Below are positions 38,172 through 46,821 of a stretch of DNA of 64,000 bases, in pieces; position 1 is the first letter of the stretch; the number at the start of each line of letters is the position of its first letter. The notes beneath the pieces are model-generated. The model ran no database searches and was not told where the DNA came from. It saw only the letters and a list, made by a program, of their open reading frames with translations. The stretch is from Zhongshania antarctica (GTDB taxonomy: Bacteria; Pseudomonadota; Gammaproteobacteria; Pseudomonadales; Spongiibacteraceae): contig NZ_JACHHW010000011.1 of NCBI RefSeq assembly GCF_014202945.1, positions 1 to 64,000 on the forward strand, read 5' to 3'. The position numbers were made by a program, and so were the translations under genes.

Positions 38172-38558
38172 TTGAAAGAATTTAGTCGCACAGCACGTAT
38201 TGCGGATTTCCTGAAGCGCGAACTGGGTAGTTTTATCCAGAAAGAGCTTCGGGACCCGCGTCTTGGCATGGTTAGCGTGATTGATGCAGAAGTCAGTCGC
38301 GACATGAGTCACGCCAAAATTTACGTCACGGTCATGGGTAAAGATTCGGCCGAAGAGGCCAAGGAATCTTTAGACGTGCTCAATAAAGCTTCGGGTTTTT
38401 TACGCAGCCAAGTGGCTAAAATCAATAATGCGCGGACTACCCCGCAGCTGCGTTTTTACTACGATAGCAGTATTAATCGTGGTCAACACATCAGTAAATT
38501 GATTCAGGATGCGGTCGCGTCTGACCGCAGCCGCTACCCGGAAGATGACGGGGAATAG
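38172..38558 (+). CDS. rbfA: Ribosome-binding factor A
   Basis: RbfA assists late maturation of the 30S subunit and binds near the 5' end of 16S rRNA. The 128-residue KH-like protein shows the family sequences FSRTARIADFLKRELGSFIQ, ELRDPRLGMVSVIDAEVSRD and LRFYYDSSINRGQHISKLI. The start codon is TTG at 38172, the only sensible start, since KEFSRTARIADF is the family N-terminus. It lies 28 bp after infB and 2 bp before truB. Confidence 0.95.
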   Translation: MKEFSRTARIADFLKRELGSFIQKELRDPRLGMVSVIDAEVSRDMSHAKIYVTVMGKDSAEEAKESLDVLNKASGFLRSQVAKINNARTTPQLRFYYDSSINRGQHISKLIQDAVASDRSRYPEDDGE

Positions 38559-38560
38559 TT

Positions 38561-39490
38561 TTGGCAAAAGCTCGTAAAGGGCGACCGATTAACGGCATCT
38601 TGGTGCTGGATAAACCCCCAGGTCGTTCTTCTAATGGTGCGATGGTTGTCGCCCGCGCTATCTACCACGCTACTAAAGCCGGTCACACCGGTGCGCTTGA
38701 TCCCTTGGCTACCGGTGTATTGCCGGTGTGCTTTGGCGAGGCGACCAAATTTTCTCAATACTTACTGGAAGCGGATAAAGAATACCGCAGCACCTTTGTA
38801 TTTGGTCAGCAGACTGATACCGGTGATTCCCAAGGTGAGATATTGGCTGAGCAAGACGCTTCAAATATAACCGCGGCACAGCTTGAGGCTCAGATCGATA
38901 CCTTGCGCGGTGATATTCTACAGATACCGCCGATGTATTCTGCGCTTAAGCGCGATGGTAAGCCCTTGTACACTCTGGCGCGCAAGGGTATTACCGTTGA
39001 GCGCGAGGCGCGGCCCGTGACAATTCGGGAATTTGAGCTAGAGTCATTTACTGCTGGGCCGTTGGCGGAAGCGGTGGTGCGTGTGGTGTGCACTAAAGGC
39101 ACTTATATACGCTCGCTTGCCGAAGATTTGGGCGCCGCTTTGGGTGTGGGTGCTCACGTGGCGACCTTGCGTCGCCTGCAGGCCGGGCCGTTTTGCGAGG
39201 CTCAGGTGGTGACGACTGAAACCATTCAAGCACTGCGTGATGCGGGGGATTTTGAGGGTTTAGACGCATTATTGCTGCCCATTAGTGATGCGCTTGGGCA
39301 TATGAATACCCTCACTCTTGGCGATACCGCTGCCTATTATTTACGGCAGGGTCAGGCGGTTCAGGTCTCGGGTGCGCCTACCGAGGGCATGGTCGTCCTA
39401 AGCAGTAATGAGGGCGAATTCATGGGAATTGGTGAAATTTTAGACGATGGGCGAGTTACGCCTCGTCGTTTACTTTCAACTATGGGATAA
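38561..39490 (+). CDS. truB: tRNA pseudouridine-55 synthase
   Basis: TruB makes the universal pseudouridine 55 in the T loop of tRNAs. The 309-residue protein has the catalytic aspartate in GHTGALDPLATGVLPV (Asp47), the segment LRGDILQIPPMYSALKRDGK and the RSLAEDLGAALGVGAHVATL region, with a C-terminal PUA-like domain. The start is TTG at 38561, two bases behind the rbfA stop, and gives the family sequence RPINGILVLDKPPGRSSN. It ends the rimP-truB operon. Confidence 0.97.
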   Translation: MAKARKGRPINGILVLDKPPGRSSNGAMVVARAIYHATKAGHTGALDPLATGVLPVCFGEATKFSQYLLEADKEYRSTFVFGQQTDTGDSQGEILAEQDASNITAAQLEAQIDTLRGDILQIPPMYSALKRDGKPLYTLARKGITVEREARPVTIREFELESFTAGPLAEAVVRVVCTKGTYIRSLAEDLGAALGVGAHVATLRRLQAGPFCEAQVVTTETIQALRDAGDFEGLDALLLPISDALGHMNTLTLGDTAAYYLRQGQAVQVSGAPTEGMVVLSSNEGEFMGIGEILDDGRVTPRRLLSTMG

Positions 39491-39575
39491 TGCGCGGCTG
39501 ATTTTGCGAAGCTGCCACAAAAATAGCTCGCGCAATATGAAAAATGGAGCTTTGAGTTGATTCTGGGCTTCCGAA

Positions 39576-39601
39576 CCTGACTGTAAATATGCGCGGTCAG
39601 G
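39576..39601 (+). promoter_or_regulatory. Inverted repeat in the rpsO leader
   Basis: CCTGAC (39576-39581) and GTCAGG (39596-39601) can pair around 14 bases, ending 42 bp before the rpsO start. In other bacteria S15 represses its own mRNA by binding a leader structure. Whether this one serves the same purpose is not known. Confidence 0.35.
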
Positions 39602-39642
39602 CTCGATTGATAAACGCATATTCGTACTTAAGGAATGTAAAA

Positions 39643-39912
39643 ATGGCATTATCTGCTGTCGAGAAAGCTGAAGTTGTTAAAGACTACCAAACCGCCGAAG
39701 GCGATACTGGTTCACCAGAAGTGCAAGTTGCACTGCTGACCGTCAATATTAACAAGCTACAAGGTCACTTCGAAGGCCACAAAAAAGATCACCACTCACG
39801 TCGTGGTTTGATCCGTATGGTAAACCAGCGTCGTAAATTGCTGGATTACCTCAAGCGTAAAAACCAAGAGCGTTACAGCAAGCTGATCAAGCGTTTAGGT
39901 CTGCGTCGCTAA
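39643..39912 (+). CDS. rpsO: 30S ribosomal protein S15
   Basis: S15 binds the central domain of 16S rRNA early in 30S assembly. The 89-residue protein is the standard length and has the four-helix sequence: [40 protein letters not shown] (here [20 protein letters not shown]) and [20 protein letters not shown]. The start ATG at 39643 follows AAGGAATG as ribosome site. The open frame further upstream is not part of the protein. It is followed by a terminator and pnp. Confidence 0.98.
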   Translation: MALSAVEKAEVVKDYQTAEGDTGSPEVQVALLTVNINKLQGHFEGHKKDHHSRRGLIRMVNQRRKLLDYLKRKNQERYSKLIKRLGLRR

Positions 39913-39925
39913 GAAGAATAAGTGA

Positions 39926-39952
39926 GGGGGCCTTAGAGGCCCCCTTATTACT
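39926..39952 (+). terminator. Terminator between rpsO and pnp
   Basis: GGGGGCC (39926-39932) and GGCCCCC (39938-39944) form a perfect 7-bp GC stem with loop TTAGA, followed by a T-rich stretch (TTATTAC). It probably ends part of the rpsO transcripts, with readthrough into pnp. Confidence 0.78.
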
Positions 39953-39984
39953 TTTATCATCCTTATTTTGGGAGGAATTACTCC

Positions 39985-42111
39985 GTGAATCCCGTTACTA
40001 AAACATTCCAGTGGGGCGGTCAAACTGTCACTCTGGAAACCGGTCGTATAGCCAGACAGGCTAGCGGCGCGGTACTCGTTACCATCGATCAAACCCAAGT
40101 TCTGTGTACTGTGGTTGCAGCAAAATCTGCCAAGCCTGGTCAGGATTTCTTCCCGCTGTCTGTGCACTACCAAGAGCGCACTTACGCTGTGGGTAAAATT
40201 CCCGGTGGTTTCTTCAAGCGCGAAGCGCGGCCCTCTGAAAAAGAGACGCTGACGTCACGTTTGATCGACCGTCCAATTCGCCCGCTGTTTCCTAAAGGTT
40301 TCCAGAACGAAGTTCAGGTTATCTGTACGGTTATGTCTGCAGACAAAGTAAACGATCCAGATATCGCTGCTCTGATCGGTACTTCAGCAGCCTTGGCAAT
40401 TTCTGGCGTTCCTTTTGCTGGTCCCGTCGGCGCAGCCCGCGTTGGTTTCACCGCCGAAGACGGCTATATCCTCAACCCGACGTTTGAGCAGCTGAAAACC
40501 AGCATGCTGGACATGGTTGTTGCCGGTACTCAAGACGCCGTATTAATGGTTGAGTCAGAAGCGAAGCAGCTGACCGAAGACCAAATGTTGGGCGGCGTTC
40601 TTTACGCTCACCAGGAAATGCAAGCTGTTGTCCAAGCGATTAAAGAGCTTGCGGCAGACGCGGGCAAGCCATCTTGGGATTGGCAGCCAGAAGCGGAAAA
40701 CACTGCTTTACTGGGCGCCGTTGCTGAAGGCTTTAAAGCCGGTTTGGGCGATGCTTACCGCATTACTGACAAAATGTTGCGTTACGCCAAAGTTGGCGAA
40801 TTGCGCAACGAGGCGATTGCTGCCTTGGCCAGTGGTGAAGATGCATTGTACAAAGCAGATGACGTGAAAGGCGTTTTTGCCAAGCTGGAAAAACAAATTG
40901 TTCGTCAGCGTATTCTTAATGGCGAGCCGCGTATTGATGGCCGTGATGGTCGCACTGTACGCCCAATTAATGTTGAAGTTGGCGTATTGGGCAAAGCTCA
41001 CGGTTCAGCGCTGTTTACTCGCGGTGAAACTCAGGCTATTGGTGTGGCAACACTGGGTACGTCTCGCGACGGTCAGTTTGTTGACGCATTGCAGGGCGAG
41101 TTTAAAGATCACTTCCTATTGCACTATAACTTCCCTCCCTATTCTGTAGGTGAGTGCGGTCGTATGGGCAGCACGGGTCGTCGCGAAATCGGTCATGGCC
41201 GTTTAGCACGTCGCAGCTTAGAAGCGGTATTGCCTACTGTTGAAGAGTTCCCGTACACCATCCGCGTTGTTTCAGAAATCACTGAATCTAACGGTTCAAG
41301 CTCCATGGCTTCGGTCTGTGTTGGCAGCTTGTCCTTGATGGATGCTGGTGTGCCCCTGAAAGCACCTGTTGCTGGTATCGCGATGGGTCTGGTTAAGGAA
41401 GGCGAGCGTTTTGCCGTTCTGACTGACATCCTCGGCGACGAAGATCACCTTGGCGATATGGACTTTAAAGTTGCTGGTACCGCCGACGGCGTAACGGCAC
41501 TGCAGATGGACATCAAGATCGAGGGTATTACCCAGAAGATCATGGAAGTCGCTCTGGAGCAGGCTCAGCAGGCTCGTTTGTTGATTCTTGGTCAGATGAA
41601 CCAAATCCTGGCCAGCTCGCGCAGCGATGTGTCGGACAACGCGCCAAGCATGCACGTGATGAAAGTCGATTCTGACAAGATTCGCGACATCATCGGTAAA
41701 GGCGGCGCCACTATTCGCGCAATGTGCGAAGAGACCGGTGCGCAGATCGATATCGAAGACGACGGCACTGTCCGCGTTTACGGTTCTGATGCTGCCTCAC
41801 GTGACGATGCGGTTAACCGTATTTTGGCGATTACTGCTGAAGCTGAAGTCGGTGCAATTTACACTGGTAAAGTGGCGCGTATCGTTGATTTTGGTGCCTT
41901 TGTTACGATTCTGCCGGGTAAAGACGGTCTGGTACACATCTCACAGATTTCTGATGAGCGTGTCGAGAACGTTAGCGATTACCTGACCGAAGGCCAAGAC
42001 GTACAGGTTAAAGTCCTAGACGTTGACGCCCGTGGCCGCATCAAGCTGTCGATTAAAGAAGTTGCAGCGGAAGCAGCAACTGAAGAGCAAGGTGAGCCTG
42101 CCGCTGAATAA
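39985..42111 (+). CDS. pnp: Polyribonucleotide nucleotidyltransferase
   Basis: PNPase degrades RNA from the 3' end with phosphate and is part of the degradosome. The 708-residue protein has two RNase PH-like domains ([20 protein letters not shown] and the catalytic second half with [20 protein letters not shown]), a KH domain ([20 protein letters not shown], from about 555) and an S1 domain ([18 protein letters not shown], from about 620). The start is GTG at 39985 behind GGGAGG. Its own product often controls this leader in other bacteria. Confidence 0.98.
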   Translation: MNPVTKTFQWGGQTVTLETGRIARQASGAVLVTIDQTQVLCTVVAAKSAKPGQDFFPLSVHYQERTYAVGKIPGGFFKREARPSEKETLTSRLIDRPIRPLFPKGFQNEVQVICTVMSADKVNDPDIAALIGTSAALAISGVPFAGPVGAARVGFTAEDGYILNPTFEQLKTSMLDMVVAGTQDAVLMVESEAKQLTEDQMLGGVLYAHQEMQAVVQAIKELAADAGKPSWDWQPEAENTALLGAVAEGFKAGLGDAYRITDKMLRYAKVGELRNEAIAALASGEDALYKADDVKGVFAKLEKQIVRQRILNGEPRIDGRDGRTVRPINVEVGVLGKAHGSALFTRGETQAIGVATLGTSRDGQFVDALQGEFKDHFLLHYNFPPYSVGECGRMGSTGRREIGHGRLARRSLEAVLPTVEEFPYTIRVVSEITESNGSSSMASVCVGSLSLMDAGVPLKAPVAGIAMGLVKEGERFAVLTDILGDEDHLGDMDFKVAGTADGVTALQMDIKIEGITQKIMEVALEQAQQARLLILGQMNQILASSRSDVSDNAPSMHVMKVDSDKIRDIIGKGGATIRAMCEETGAQIDIEDDGTVRVYGSDAASRDDAVNRILAITAEAEVGAIYTGKVARIVDFGAFVTILPGKDGLVHISQISDERVENVSDYLTEGQDVQVKVLDVDARGRIKLSIKEVAAEAATEEQGEPAAE

Positions 42112-42134
42112 GCGCTGCTTTCTTGCTTGACCCA

Positions 42135-42159
42135 AACCCCGCACTGCGGGGTTTTTTTT
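42135..42159 (+). terminator. Intrinsic terminator of pnp
   Basis: AACCCCGC (42135-42142) and GCGGGGTT (42146-42153) form a perfect 8-bp stem with loop ACT, followed by six further T. It lies 24 bp after the pnp stop. Confidence 0.93.
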
Positions 42160-42277
42160 GTCTCGATATTTACGTTACTTGTTGTTTGGCGCACTAAATT
42201 TGCCGTAGACAGTGTGCCCCGCTGTGGTAATCTTCGGGTGCGGTTAAAAATGTATAAAACAACAAAGGGGATTTTGA

Positions 42278-42760
42278 ATGAAAAAATTACTACTTGCCTC
42301 CGCTGTGATGGCTTTTTCTAGCGCTTCGTTCGCGGTTGCACCGGGTGGACCGAATTGTGGTTGGGGCAATATGCTGTTTGCCGGTCAATCTGGCTTGCCT
42401 TCGCACCTGGTTGCGTCAATCACCAATGGCACGTCTGGCAATAACACCTTTGGCATGACTTTGGGCACCAACGGTTGTTCAGCAGACGGCACCTTGACCT
42501 ACGGCGGCAAGAAAATGATTAATGTCGGCGCCATCATGGACGAGTTCTCTGAAGACGTTGCCCGTGGCGATGGCGAAGCATTAACGGCTGTTGCTGTGTC
42601 ACTGGGTATTAGCGCAGAAGATCGCCCGGTATTTAAAGCGGCAATGCACCAGCACTTTGACAGCCTGTTCCCACAGGGTGATGTCAACGCCGATGCCGTG
42701 GTGGCGTCCATGTTTCAAATTATGAAAAGTGATCAGCGCTTAGCGAAATACGCTGCCTAA
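42278..42760 (+). CDS. DUF3015 secreted protein
   Basis: The 160-residue protein has a clear signal peptide (about 1-19, MKKLLLASAVMAFSSASFA) and a mature part with GGPNCGWGNMLFAGQSG and TNGTSGNNTFGMTLGTNGCS, the signature of the DUF3015 family of marine and aquatic gammaproteobacteria. Two cysteines in the mature part may form a disulfide. The C-terminal half (about 75-160) is helical and contains AMHQHFDSLFPQGDVNADAV. The function is unknown. It has its own terminator and precedes a DUF4105 gene. Confidence 0.82.
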   Translation: MKKLLLASAVMAFSSASFAVAPGGPNCGWGNMLFAGQSGLPSHLVASITNGTSGNNTFGMTLGTNGCSADGTLTYGGKKMINVGAIMDEFSEDVARGDGEALTAVAVSLGISAEDRPVFKAAMHQHFDSLFPQGDVNADAVVASMFQIMKSDQRLAKYAA

Positions 42761-42782
42761 ATTTTCTTTTTATCAGTGCGAT

Positions 42783-42807
42783 AACGGTCCCTCGGGGCCG
42801 TTTTTTT
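42783..42807 (+). terminator. Intrinsic terminator after the DUF3015 gene
   Basis: AACGGTCCC and GGGGCCGTT (42783-42791, 42794-42802) pair with one wobble around TC and are followed by five further T, 22 bp after the stop. Confidence 0.88.
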
Positions 42808-42821
42808 ATACAAGGAATTTT

Positions 42822-44666
42822 ATGACGCGTTTACTCGCTGCAATGATGGGGTTTGTATTCTGCGTTCCCGCCTTCGCCTTAGATGCTAATCGCCAGGGCG
42901 TAGACGTAAGCGCGCTGGCACAGAGTAATTCATGGCGAGCTTTGTTGCATATTCCCTGGGGCGAAAATAAACACAGCTATATTGATGACCCCCGGTATTT
43001 TCTTGCTAAAGACGGTCCAAGTAATCGGACTGCCGAACTTGTTGCAACATTGGCTGCTTTTGCGCAGGACCCTGAGTCAACGGCCTGCCGTTTTCCTGCT
43101 CGTTACCAATGGCTGCAGCAGGAGGGTGTATTGCCACCAACGTTGTTGGCGCACTGTGACGAGTACCAACAGTGGCGAACGCAAACTGATATAAATCGAG
43201 TGGTCTTGGTGCTGGCTGCGAGTTATTTAAACAGTCCCTCGTCAATGTATGGCCATACATTTCTACGACTCGACCCGGCGGGTGAGCGCAGCGAGAGCGC
43301 CTTTTTATCTTACGCGCTGAATTTTGCCGCGAATATTCCCGCTGGTGAAAACGGTTTGTTATATGCGTATCGGGGCATCTTGGGGGGGTATCCTGGGTTG
43401 TTCAGTATGCAGCCTTATTATGAAAAAATTCAGGAGTATAGCCGCCTAGAAAACCGCGATATGTGGGCCTACCCCCTGCGCCTAAGCGCCGAACAGATCG
43501 ATACTCTGCTTGCGCATACTTGGGAATTGCGGGAGATTAATTTTGATTATTATTACTTTGACGAAAATTGTTCCTTCCGCCTGCTAGAGTTATTGGAAGT
43601 GGCGTTGCCGGACGTGGATTTGACCTCCCGCTTTACCCGCGCGGCAATGCCCGTCGATACCGTGCGGGCAGTTATCGATGCTGGTTTAACGGAAGAACCG
43701 GAGTACCGGGCTTCAAAGCGGGTTGAGCTCGAATTATTGCTGGCGGACTTTAACGGTGAGCAGCGACGGTTGATAAACGCCTTGGCGACACGGGATGATG
43801 CGCTTGCAAGCGCAGATTTTGTTCGTTACGTCGATCTGGAGCGTCAAGCCATGGCGATGGCGGCTTACCGCTATTTGCGTTACAGCGATAATCGCGCGCA
43901 GCGCAGCAGCGCGGGGGCTGCGCGTAGTTTGGCGCTGCTGCGTGAAGTGCAAGGTCACGGCAGGATCGAGTGGCCACAAGCGCTATCGCCGGCCCAGCCA
44001 GATCAGGGGCACCCGACATCGTTGTTTGCTTTGAATGTGGGTTCCCGTGATGACCGTCAGTACAGTACTGCCGAGTGGCGGATTAGTTATCACGATGCTT
44101 TAGATTCCGCTGTAGGCTATCCCGCTGGTGCAAGCTTGAGCATGGGGCGTCTAGAAGTGCGCTGGCAGGAGGGGCGTAACGCGGACGATGATAATATTCA
44201 ATTGCAGCGCTTTGACCCGGTGGCCATCCGCTCATTGGCGCCGCGCAATGGCTTTTTTTCGCCGCTGAGTTGGCAGGTCGACGCGGGGCTAGAGCGTTTA
44301 GACGACGCGCCTGAACAGAGTTTGGTGAGCCGTGTCAGCGGCGGGGCGGGCTTTAGTGCTGGCGTATTGGGTGGCGTGGCGTATGCGCTGCCGGGGCTGC
44401 GCCTGGAGTATAACGGTGATGCGAAACAGCATTTGCGCCTTGCGCCACACGTCGCGTTGGGCCAGTTGTGGCAGGGCGCTGTGCTGGCCACCGAATTGAG
44501 CTTTAGTTACAGTGATTTTGGCGGCGACGGCGAGCGTCGCAGCGTTAGCGTCAGCAGTAATTGGGCCTTCTCGAGCGCGTATGCCTTGCGCGGTTCGGTG
44601 GTCTACCGTCATCAACCCTGGGGCGAGTCGACTGGAATAGAATTGCAATGGCGCTATTATTTTTGA
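42822..44666 (+). CDS. DUF4105 (Lnb N-terminal-like) periplasmic/outer membrane protein
   Basis: The 614-residue protein has a signal peptide (about 1-19) and, at about residues 120-280, the DUF4105 domain shared with the N-terminal domain of lacto-N-biosidase (SSMYGHTFLRLDPAGERSES, FNFDYYYFDENCSFRLLELL). The conserved histidine and cysteine in YGHTF and ENCSF suggest a cysteine-peptidase-like enzyme, which is inference. The C-terminal half (about 380-614) is rich in alternating aromatic and polar residues and ends in WRYYF, typical of an outer membrane beta-barrel. It follows a DUF3015 gene and precedes a lipoprotein hydrolase. Confidence 0.8.
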   Translation: MTRLLAAMMGFVFCVPAFALDANRQGVDVSALAQSNSWRALLHIPWGENKHSYIDDPRYFLAKDGPSNRTAELVATLAAFAQDPESTACRFPARYQWLQQEGVLPPTLLAHCDEYQQWRTQTDINRVVLVLAASYLNSPSSMYGHTFLRLDPAGERSESAFLSYALNFAANIPAGENGLLYAYRGILGGYPGLFSMQPYYEKIQEYSRLENRDMWAYPLRLSAEQIDTLLAHTWELREINFDYYYFDENCSFRLLELLEVALPDVDLTSRFTRAAMPVDTVRAVIDAGLTEEPEYRASKRVELELLLADFNGEQRRLINALATRDDALASADFVRYVDLERQAMAMAAYRYLRYSDNRAQRSSAGAARSLALLREVQGHGRIEWPQALSPAQPDQGHPTSLFALNVGSRDDRQYSTAEWRISYHDALDSAVGYPAGASLSMGRLEVRWQEGRNADDDNIQLQRFDPVAIRSLAPRNGFFSPLSWQVDAGLERLDDAPEQSLVSRVSGGAGFSAGVLGGVAYALPGLRLEYNGDAKQHLRLAPHVALGQLWQGAVLATELSFSYSDFGGDGERRSVSVSSNWAFSSAYALRGSVVYRHQPWGESTGIELQWRYYF

Positions 44667-44677
44667 GCTTTAGTCGA

Positions 44678-45547
44678 ATGTTGGCGGTTGCCGTATGCTG
44701 GCGCAAACCCGGTGTTTTGCTGCTGTTATGCTTTCAGCTTAGTGCTTGTGAAGGCCTGCTGTTTTTCCCTCAGCAGCAATTGTTACGGACCCCAGCGGAT
44801 GTTGGCTTGAGCTATAGCGACGTGCAGATCGCGCTCGATGACAGCGCTAAGTTGCGCGCGTGGTGGCTGCCAGCAGTCGGCGAAGCCACAGCAACCGTGC
44901 TATTTGCCCACGGCAATGCTGAAAATATTAGCACCCATTTGGCCAGTGTGTATTGGCTGCCCGCGCAGGGGGTCAATGTACTGCTCATTGATTACCGCGG
45001 TTATGGTGGCTCACTAGGCCGACCAAGTGTCGCGTCGGCGCAAGAGGATATCCTCGCGAGTTTGGTATGGTTACAAGATCAGCCTCCGCTACAAGAAACG
45101 CCGATTCTGGTCTTAGGTCAAAGCCTGGGCGCGAGTTTGGCGGGCGTCGTTGTGGCACGTCATCGCAGGGATATTGCTAATTTAGCTGGGGTGATTTTAG
45201 ACGCGGGATTTACCGGGTATAGTGCCATTGCCAAGACCGTGGCAGCCGCGAATTACGTGACGTGGCCTTTGCAATATCCCGTCGCGTGGGCGATGCCCAA
45301 GGGTCAGGATTTGATTGCGGAAATTGCTGAGATTGCGCCGCTGCCGCTATTGTTGATTCATGGCCGCAGCGATCCCGTTGTGCCATATGCTAATGCGATG
45401 GCGCTATACGCTGCGGCGGCACCGCCGCGCCAGCTGCTCAGTTACGATGGCGGTCATATTGAAACCTTTAACCATCCGCACGCGGGCATGCAAAACCGGG
45501 CCACCGTCATGGATTTTATTCGCAAGGCGGTGGCCGAGTGGCGCTAA
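44678..45547 (+). CDS. Lipoprotein alpha/beta hydrolase
   Basis: The 289-residue protein begins with a lipoprotein signal peptide and lipobox LSAC (about residues 21-24), then the alpha/beta hydrolase fold: oxyanion segment VLFAHGNAENIS, LLIDYRGYGGSLGRPS, the nucleophile elbow VLGQSLGAS (Ser in GQSLG) and, near the end, HGRSDPVVPYA with the acid and SYDGGHIETF with the histidine. The BEM46/YqkD-like group of peptidase-like hydrolases has this pattern. An upstream ATG at 44648 overlapping the DUF4105 gene is an alternative start. The substrate is unknown. Confidence 0.78.
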   Translation: MLAVAVCWRKPGVLLLLCFQLSACEGLLFFPQQQLLRTPADVGLSYSDVQIALDDSAKLRAWWLPAVGEATATVLFAHGNAENISTHLASVYWLPAQGVNVLLIDYRGYGGSLGRPSVASAQEDILASLVWLQDQPPLQETPILVLGQSLGASLAGVVVARHRRDIANLAGVILDAGFTGYSAIAKTVAAANYVTWPLQYPVAWAMPKGQDLIAEIAEIAPLPLLLIHGRSDPVVPYANAMALYAAAAPPRQLLSYDGGHIETFNHPHAGMQNRATVMDFIRKAVAEWR

Positions 45548-45561
45548 GCCGAATTTGGCCT

Positions 45562-46044
45562 TTAGTGCTGATGTCCGCCTTCGCCGTGGGCGTGACGGTG
45601 ACGAATTTCTTCGTCAGTGGCGTCGCGAATGTCCTTGATTAGCACTTTAAAGCTCAAGGTTTGGCCCGCAAGTGGGTGATTGAGGTCGATATCTACCGCA
45701 AATTTGCCAACTTTAACCACGGTCGCTTGGCGCATGCCCTTGTCGGTGTTAAAACTAATCGCTTGGCCGGGCTTCATTTTGCCTTCGTGCTTGAGGTATT
45801 TGGCAGGAATACGCTCTTGTTTATTGGGCTCTACGTGGCCGTAAGCGTCTTCAGGCGCGAGGGTAACCTCAAACTCCTCACCGACTTTGTGACCCGCCAT
45901 GGCCGCTTCTAAGCCGCTGATGATATTGTCGGCGCCGTGCATATACAGCGACGGGGTATCGTTAAAATTGTTTTCTAATACCGTGCCCTGGCTATCGCGA
46001 AGTTCGTAGTGAAATGACACCACCTTATTTTTGCTGATTTCCAT
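45562..46044 (-). CDS. slyD: FKBP-type peptidyl-prolyl isomerase SlyD
   Basis: SlyD is a proline isomerase and chaperone, and a nickel carrier for hydrogenase in E. coli. The 160-residue protein has the FKBP domain (VVSFHYELRDSQGTVLENNF, HPLAGQTLSFKVLIKDI) with the inserted IF chaperone flap (GHKVGEEFEVTLAPEDAYGH and following). The C-terminus is short and histidine-rich (RHRHAHGEGGHQH), a metal-binding tail. The start at 46044 (MEISKNKVVSFHYEL) is the family start. It converges with the hydrolase gene. Confidence 0.94.
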   Translation of the reverse strand: MEISKNKVVSFHYELRDSQGTVLENNFNDTPSLYMHGADNIISGLEAAMAGHKVGEEFEVTLAPEDAYGHVEPNKQERIPAKYLKHEGKMKPGQAISFNTDKGMRQATVVKVGKFAVDIDLNHPLAGQTLSFKVLIKDIRDATDEEIRHRHAHGEGGHQH

Positions 46045-46155
46045 CTTGTCTCCTCGTCGCGATTGGATATCGCACCGCAATCTTAAGCCGCGTATAGTAA
46101 TCGTGAAATTCGCCCAGTGGTAGCTTTGCCTGGCTGAATATAATGGAGAAACGGT

Positions 46156-46338
46156 ATGGGCGAGGTCATCCCCTTTAAACGTCGCCCATCGGGGCGCAAG
46201 GCAGCGAGCAGTTTATGTCGCGAGGGGCATCATAAATGGCGGGTCGATAAGGCTAAGCAGTTTGATGTAAAGCAGGGCAAGTTAGTGACGGTATACCGGT
46301 GTGAACGCTGCGGTGAACAGAAAATCACCGCACATTGA
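46156..46338 (+). CDS. Small zinc-ribbon-like protein, unknown function
   Basis: The 60-residue basic protein has CREGHHKW early and YRCERCGEQK near the end, so a C/H pair and a CxxC pair may hold one zinc ion. A good ribosome site (TGGAGAAACGG) precedes its ATG. I do not know its family. Similar short proteins are seen next to slyD or parC in related genomes, but this is from general impression only. It converges with the next small gene, the stops being six bases apart. Confidence 0.65.
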   Translation: MGEVIPFKRRPSGRKAASSLCREGHHKWRVDKAKQFDVKQGKLVTVYRCERCGEQKITAH

Positions 46339-46343
46339 GGTAC

Positions 46344-46607
46344 TTACTGGATTTCGATTGAGCCACCGTGATTGATTTCATCACTGATTAAGGCGAGCCA
46401 GTTTTGCGCTTCATCTAGGCCTTCAACGGCTTTGACGACGCAGGCGAGGCCGAGTAAATGCTCGCGGAGTAACACGCGCATTGGTAAGTCGTGCTCCTGA
46501 GCTTGCTCTTGTAGGAACAGAAATGCCTGGGCGCTAATGTCGTCGATATGCATCTGCTGCGTATTTTGACGATATTCTGCTAGTCTAACAACTTTTGGGG
46601 CGGCCAT
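46344..46607 (-). CDS. Small unknown protein
   Basis: The 87-residue protein begins MAAPKVVRLAEYRQNTQQMH and is mostly helical, with no cysteine cluster and no membrane segment. An AAAGGAGAT ribosome site lies 6 bases before the ATG, so it is clearly a translated gene. I do not recognise the family. It lies divergent from parC, 214 bp away, and converges with the zinc-ribbon-like gene. Confidence 0.65.
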   Translation of the reverse strand: MAAPKVVRLAEYRQNTQQMHIDDISAQAFLFLQEQAQEHDLPMRVLLREHLLGLACVVKAVEGLDEAQNWLALISDEINHGGSIEIQ

Positions 46608-46821
46608 TTCAGATCTCCTTTGGTCAACTTGTAATCAAGTATAGGGGGCTGAGCGGATTTAACCCTTCGTAATTACCCGTACTGCAGCGAGTGTTCACTA
46701 GTCCCCATTGCTGCCGTATTGAGGAGTTGTATTAAATTAGGGGCTGTCCACACGAATGGGCTTACGTCTGTTTGCTGTGGTTAGACTCTAGAATCATTGT
46801 TTAAGGATTAAATAACACTGT

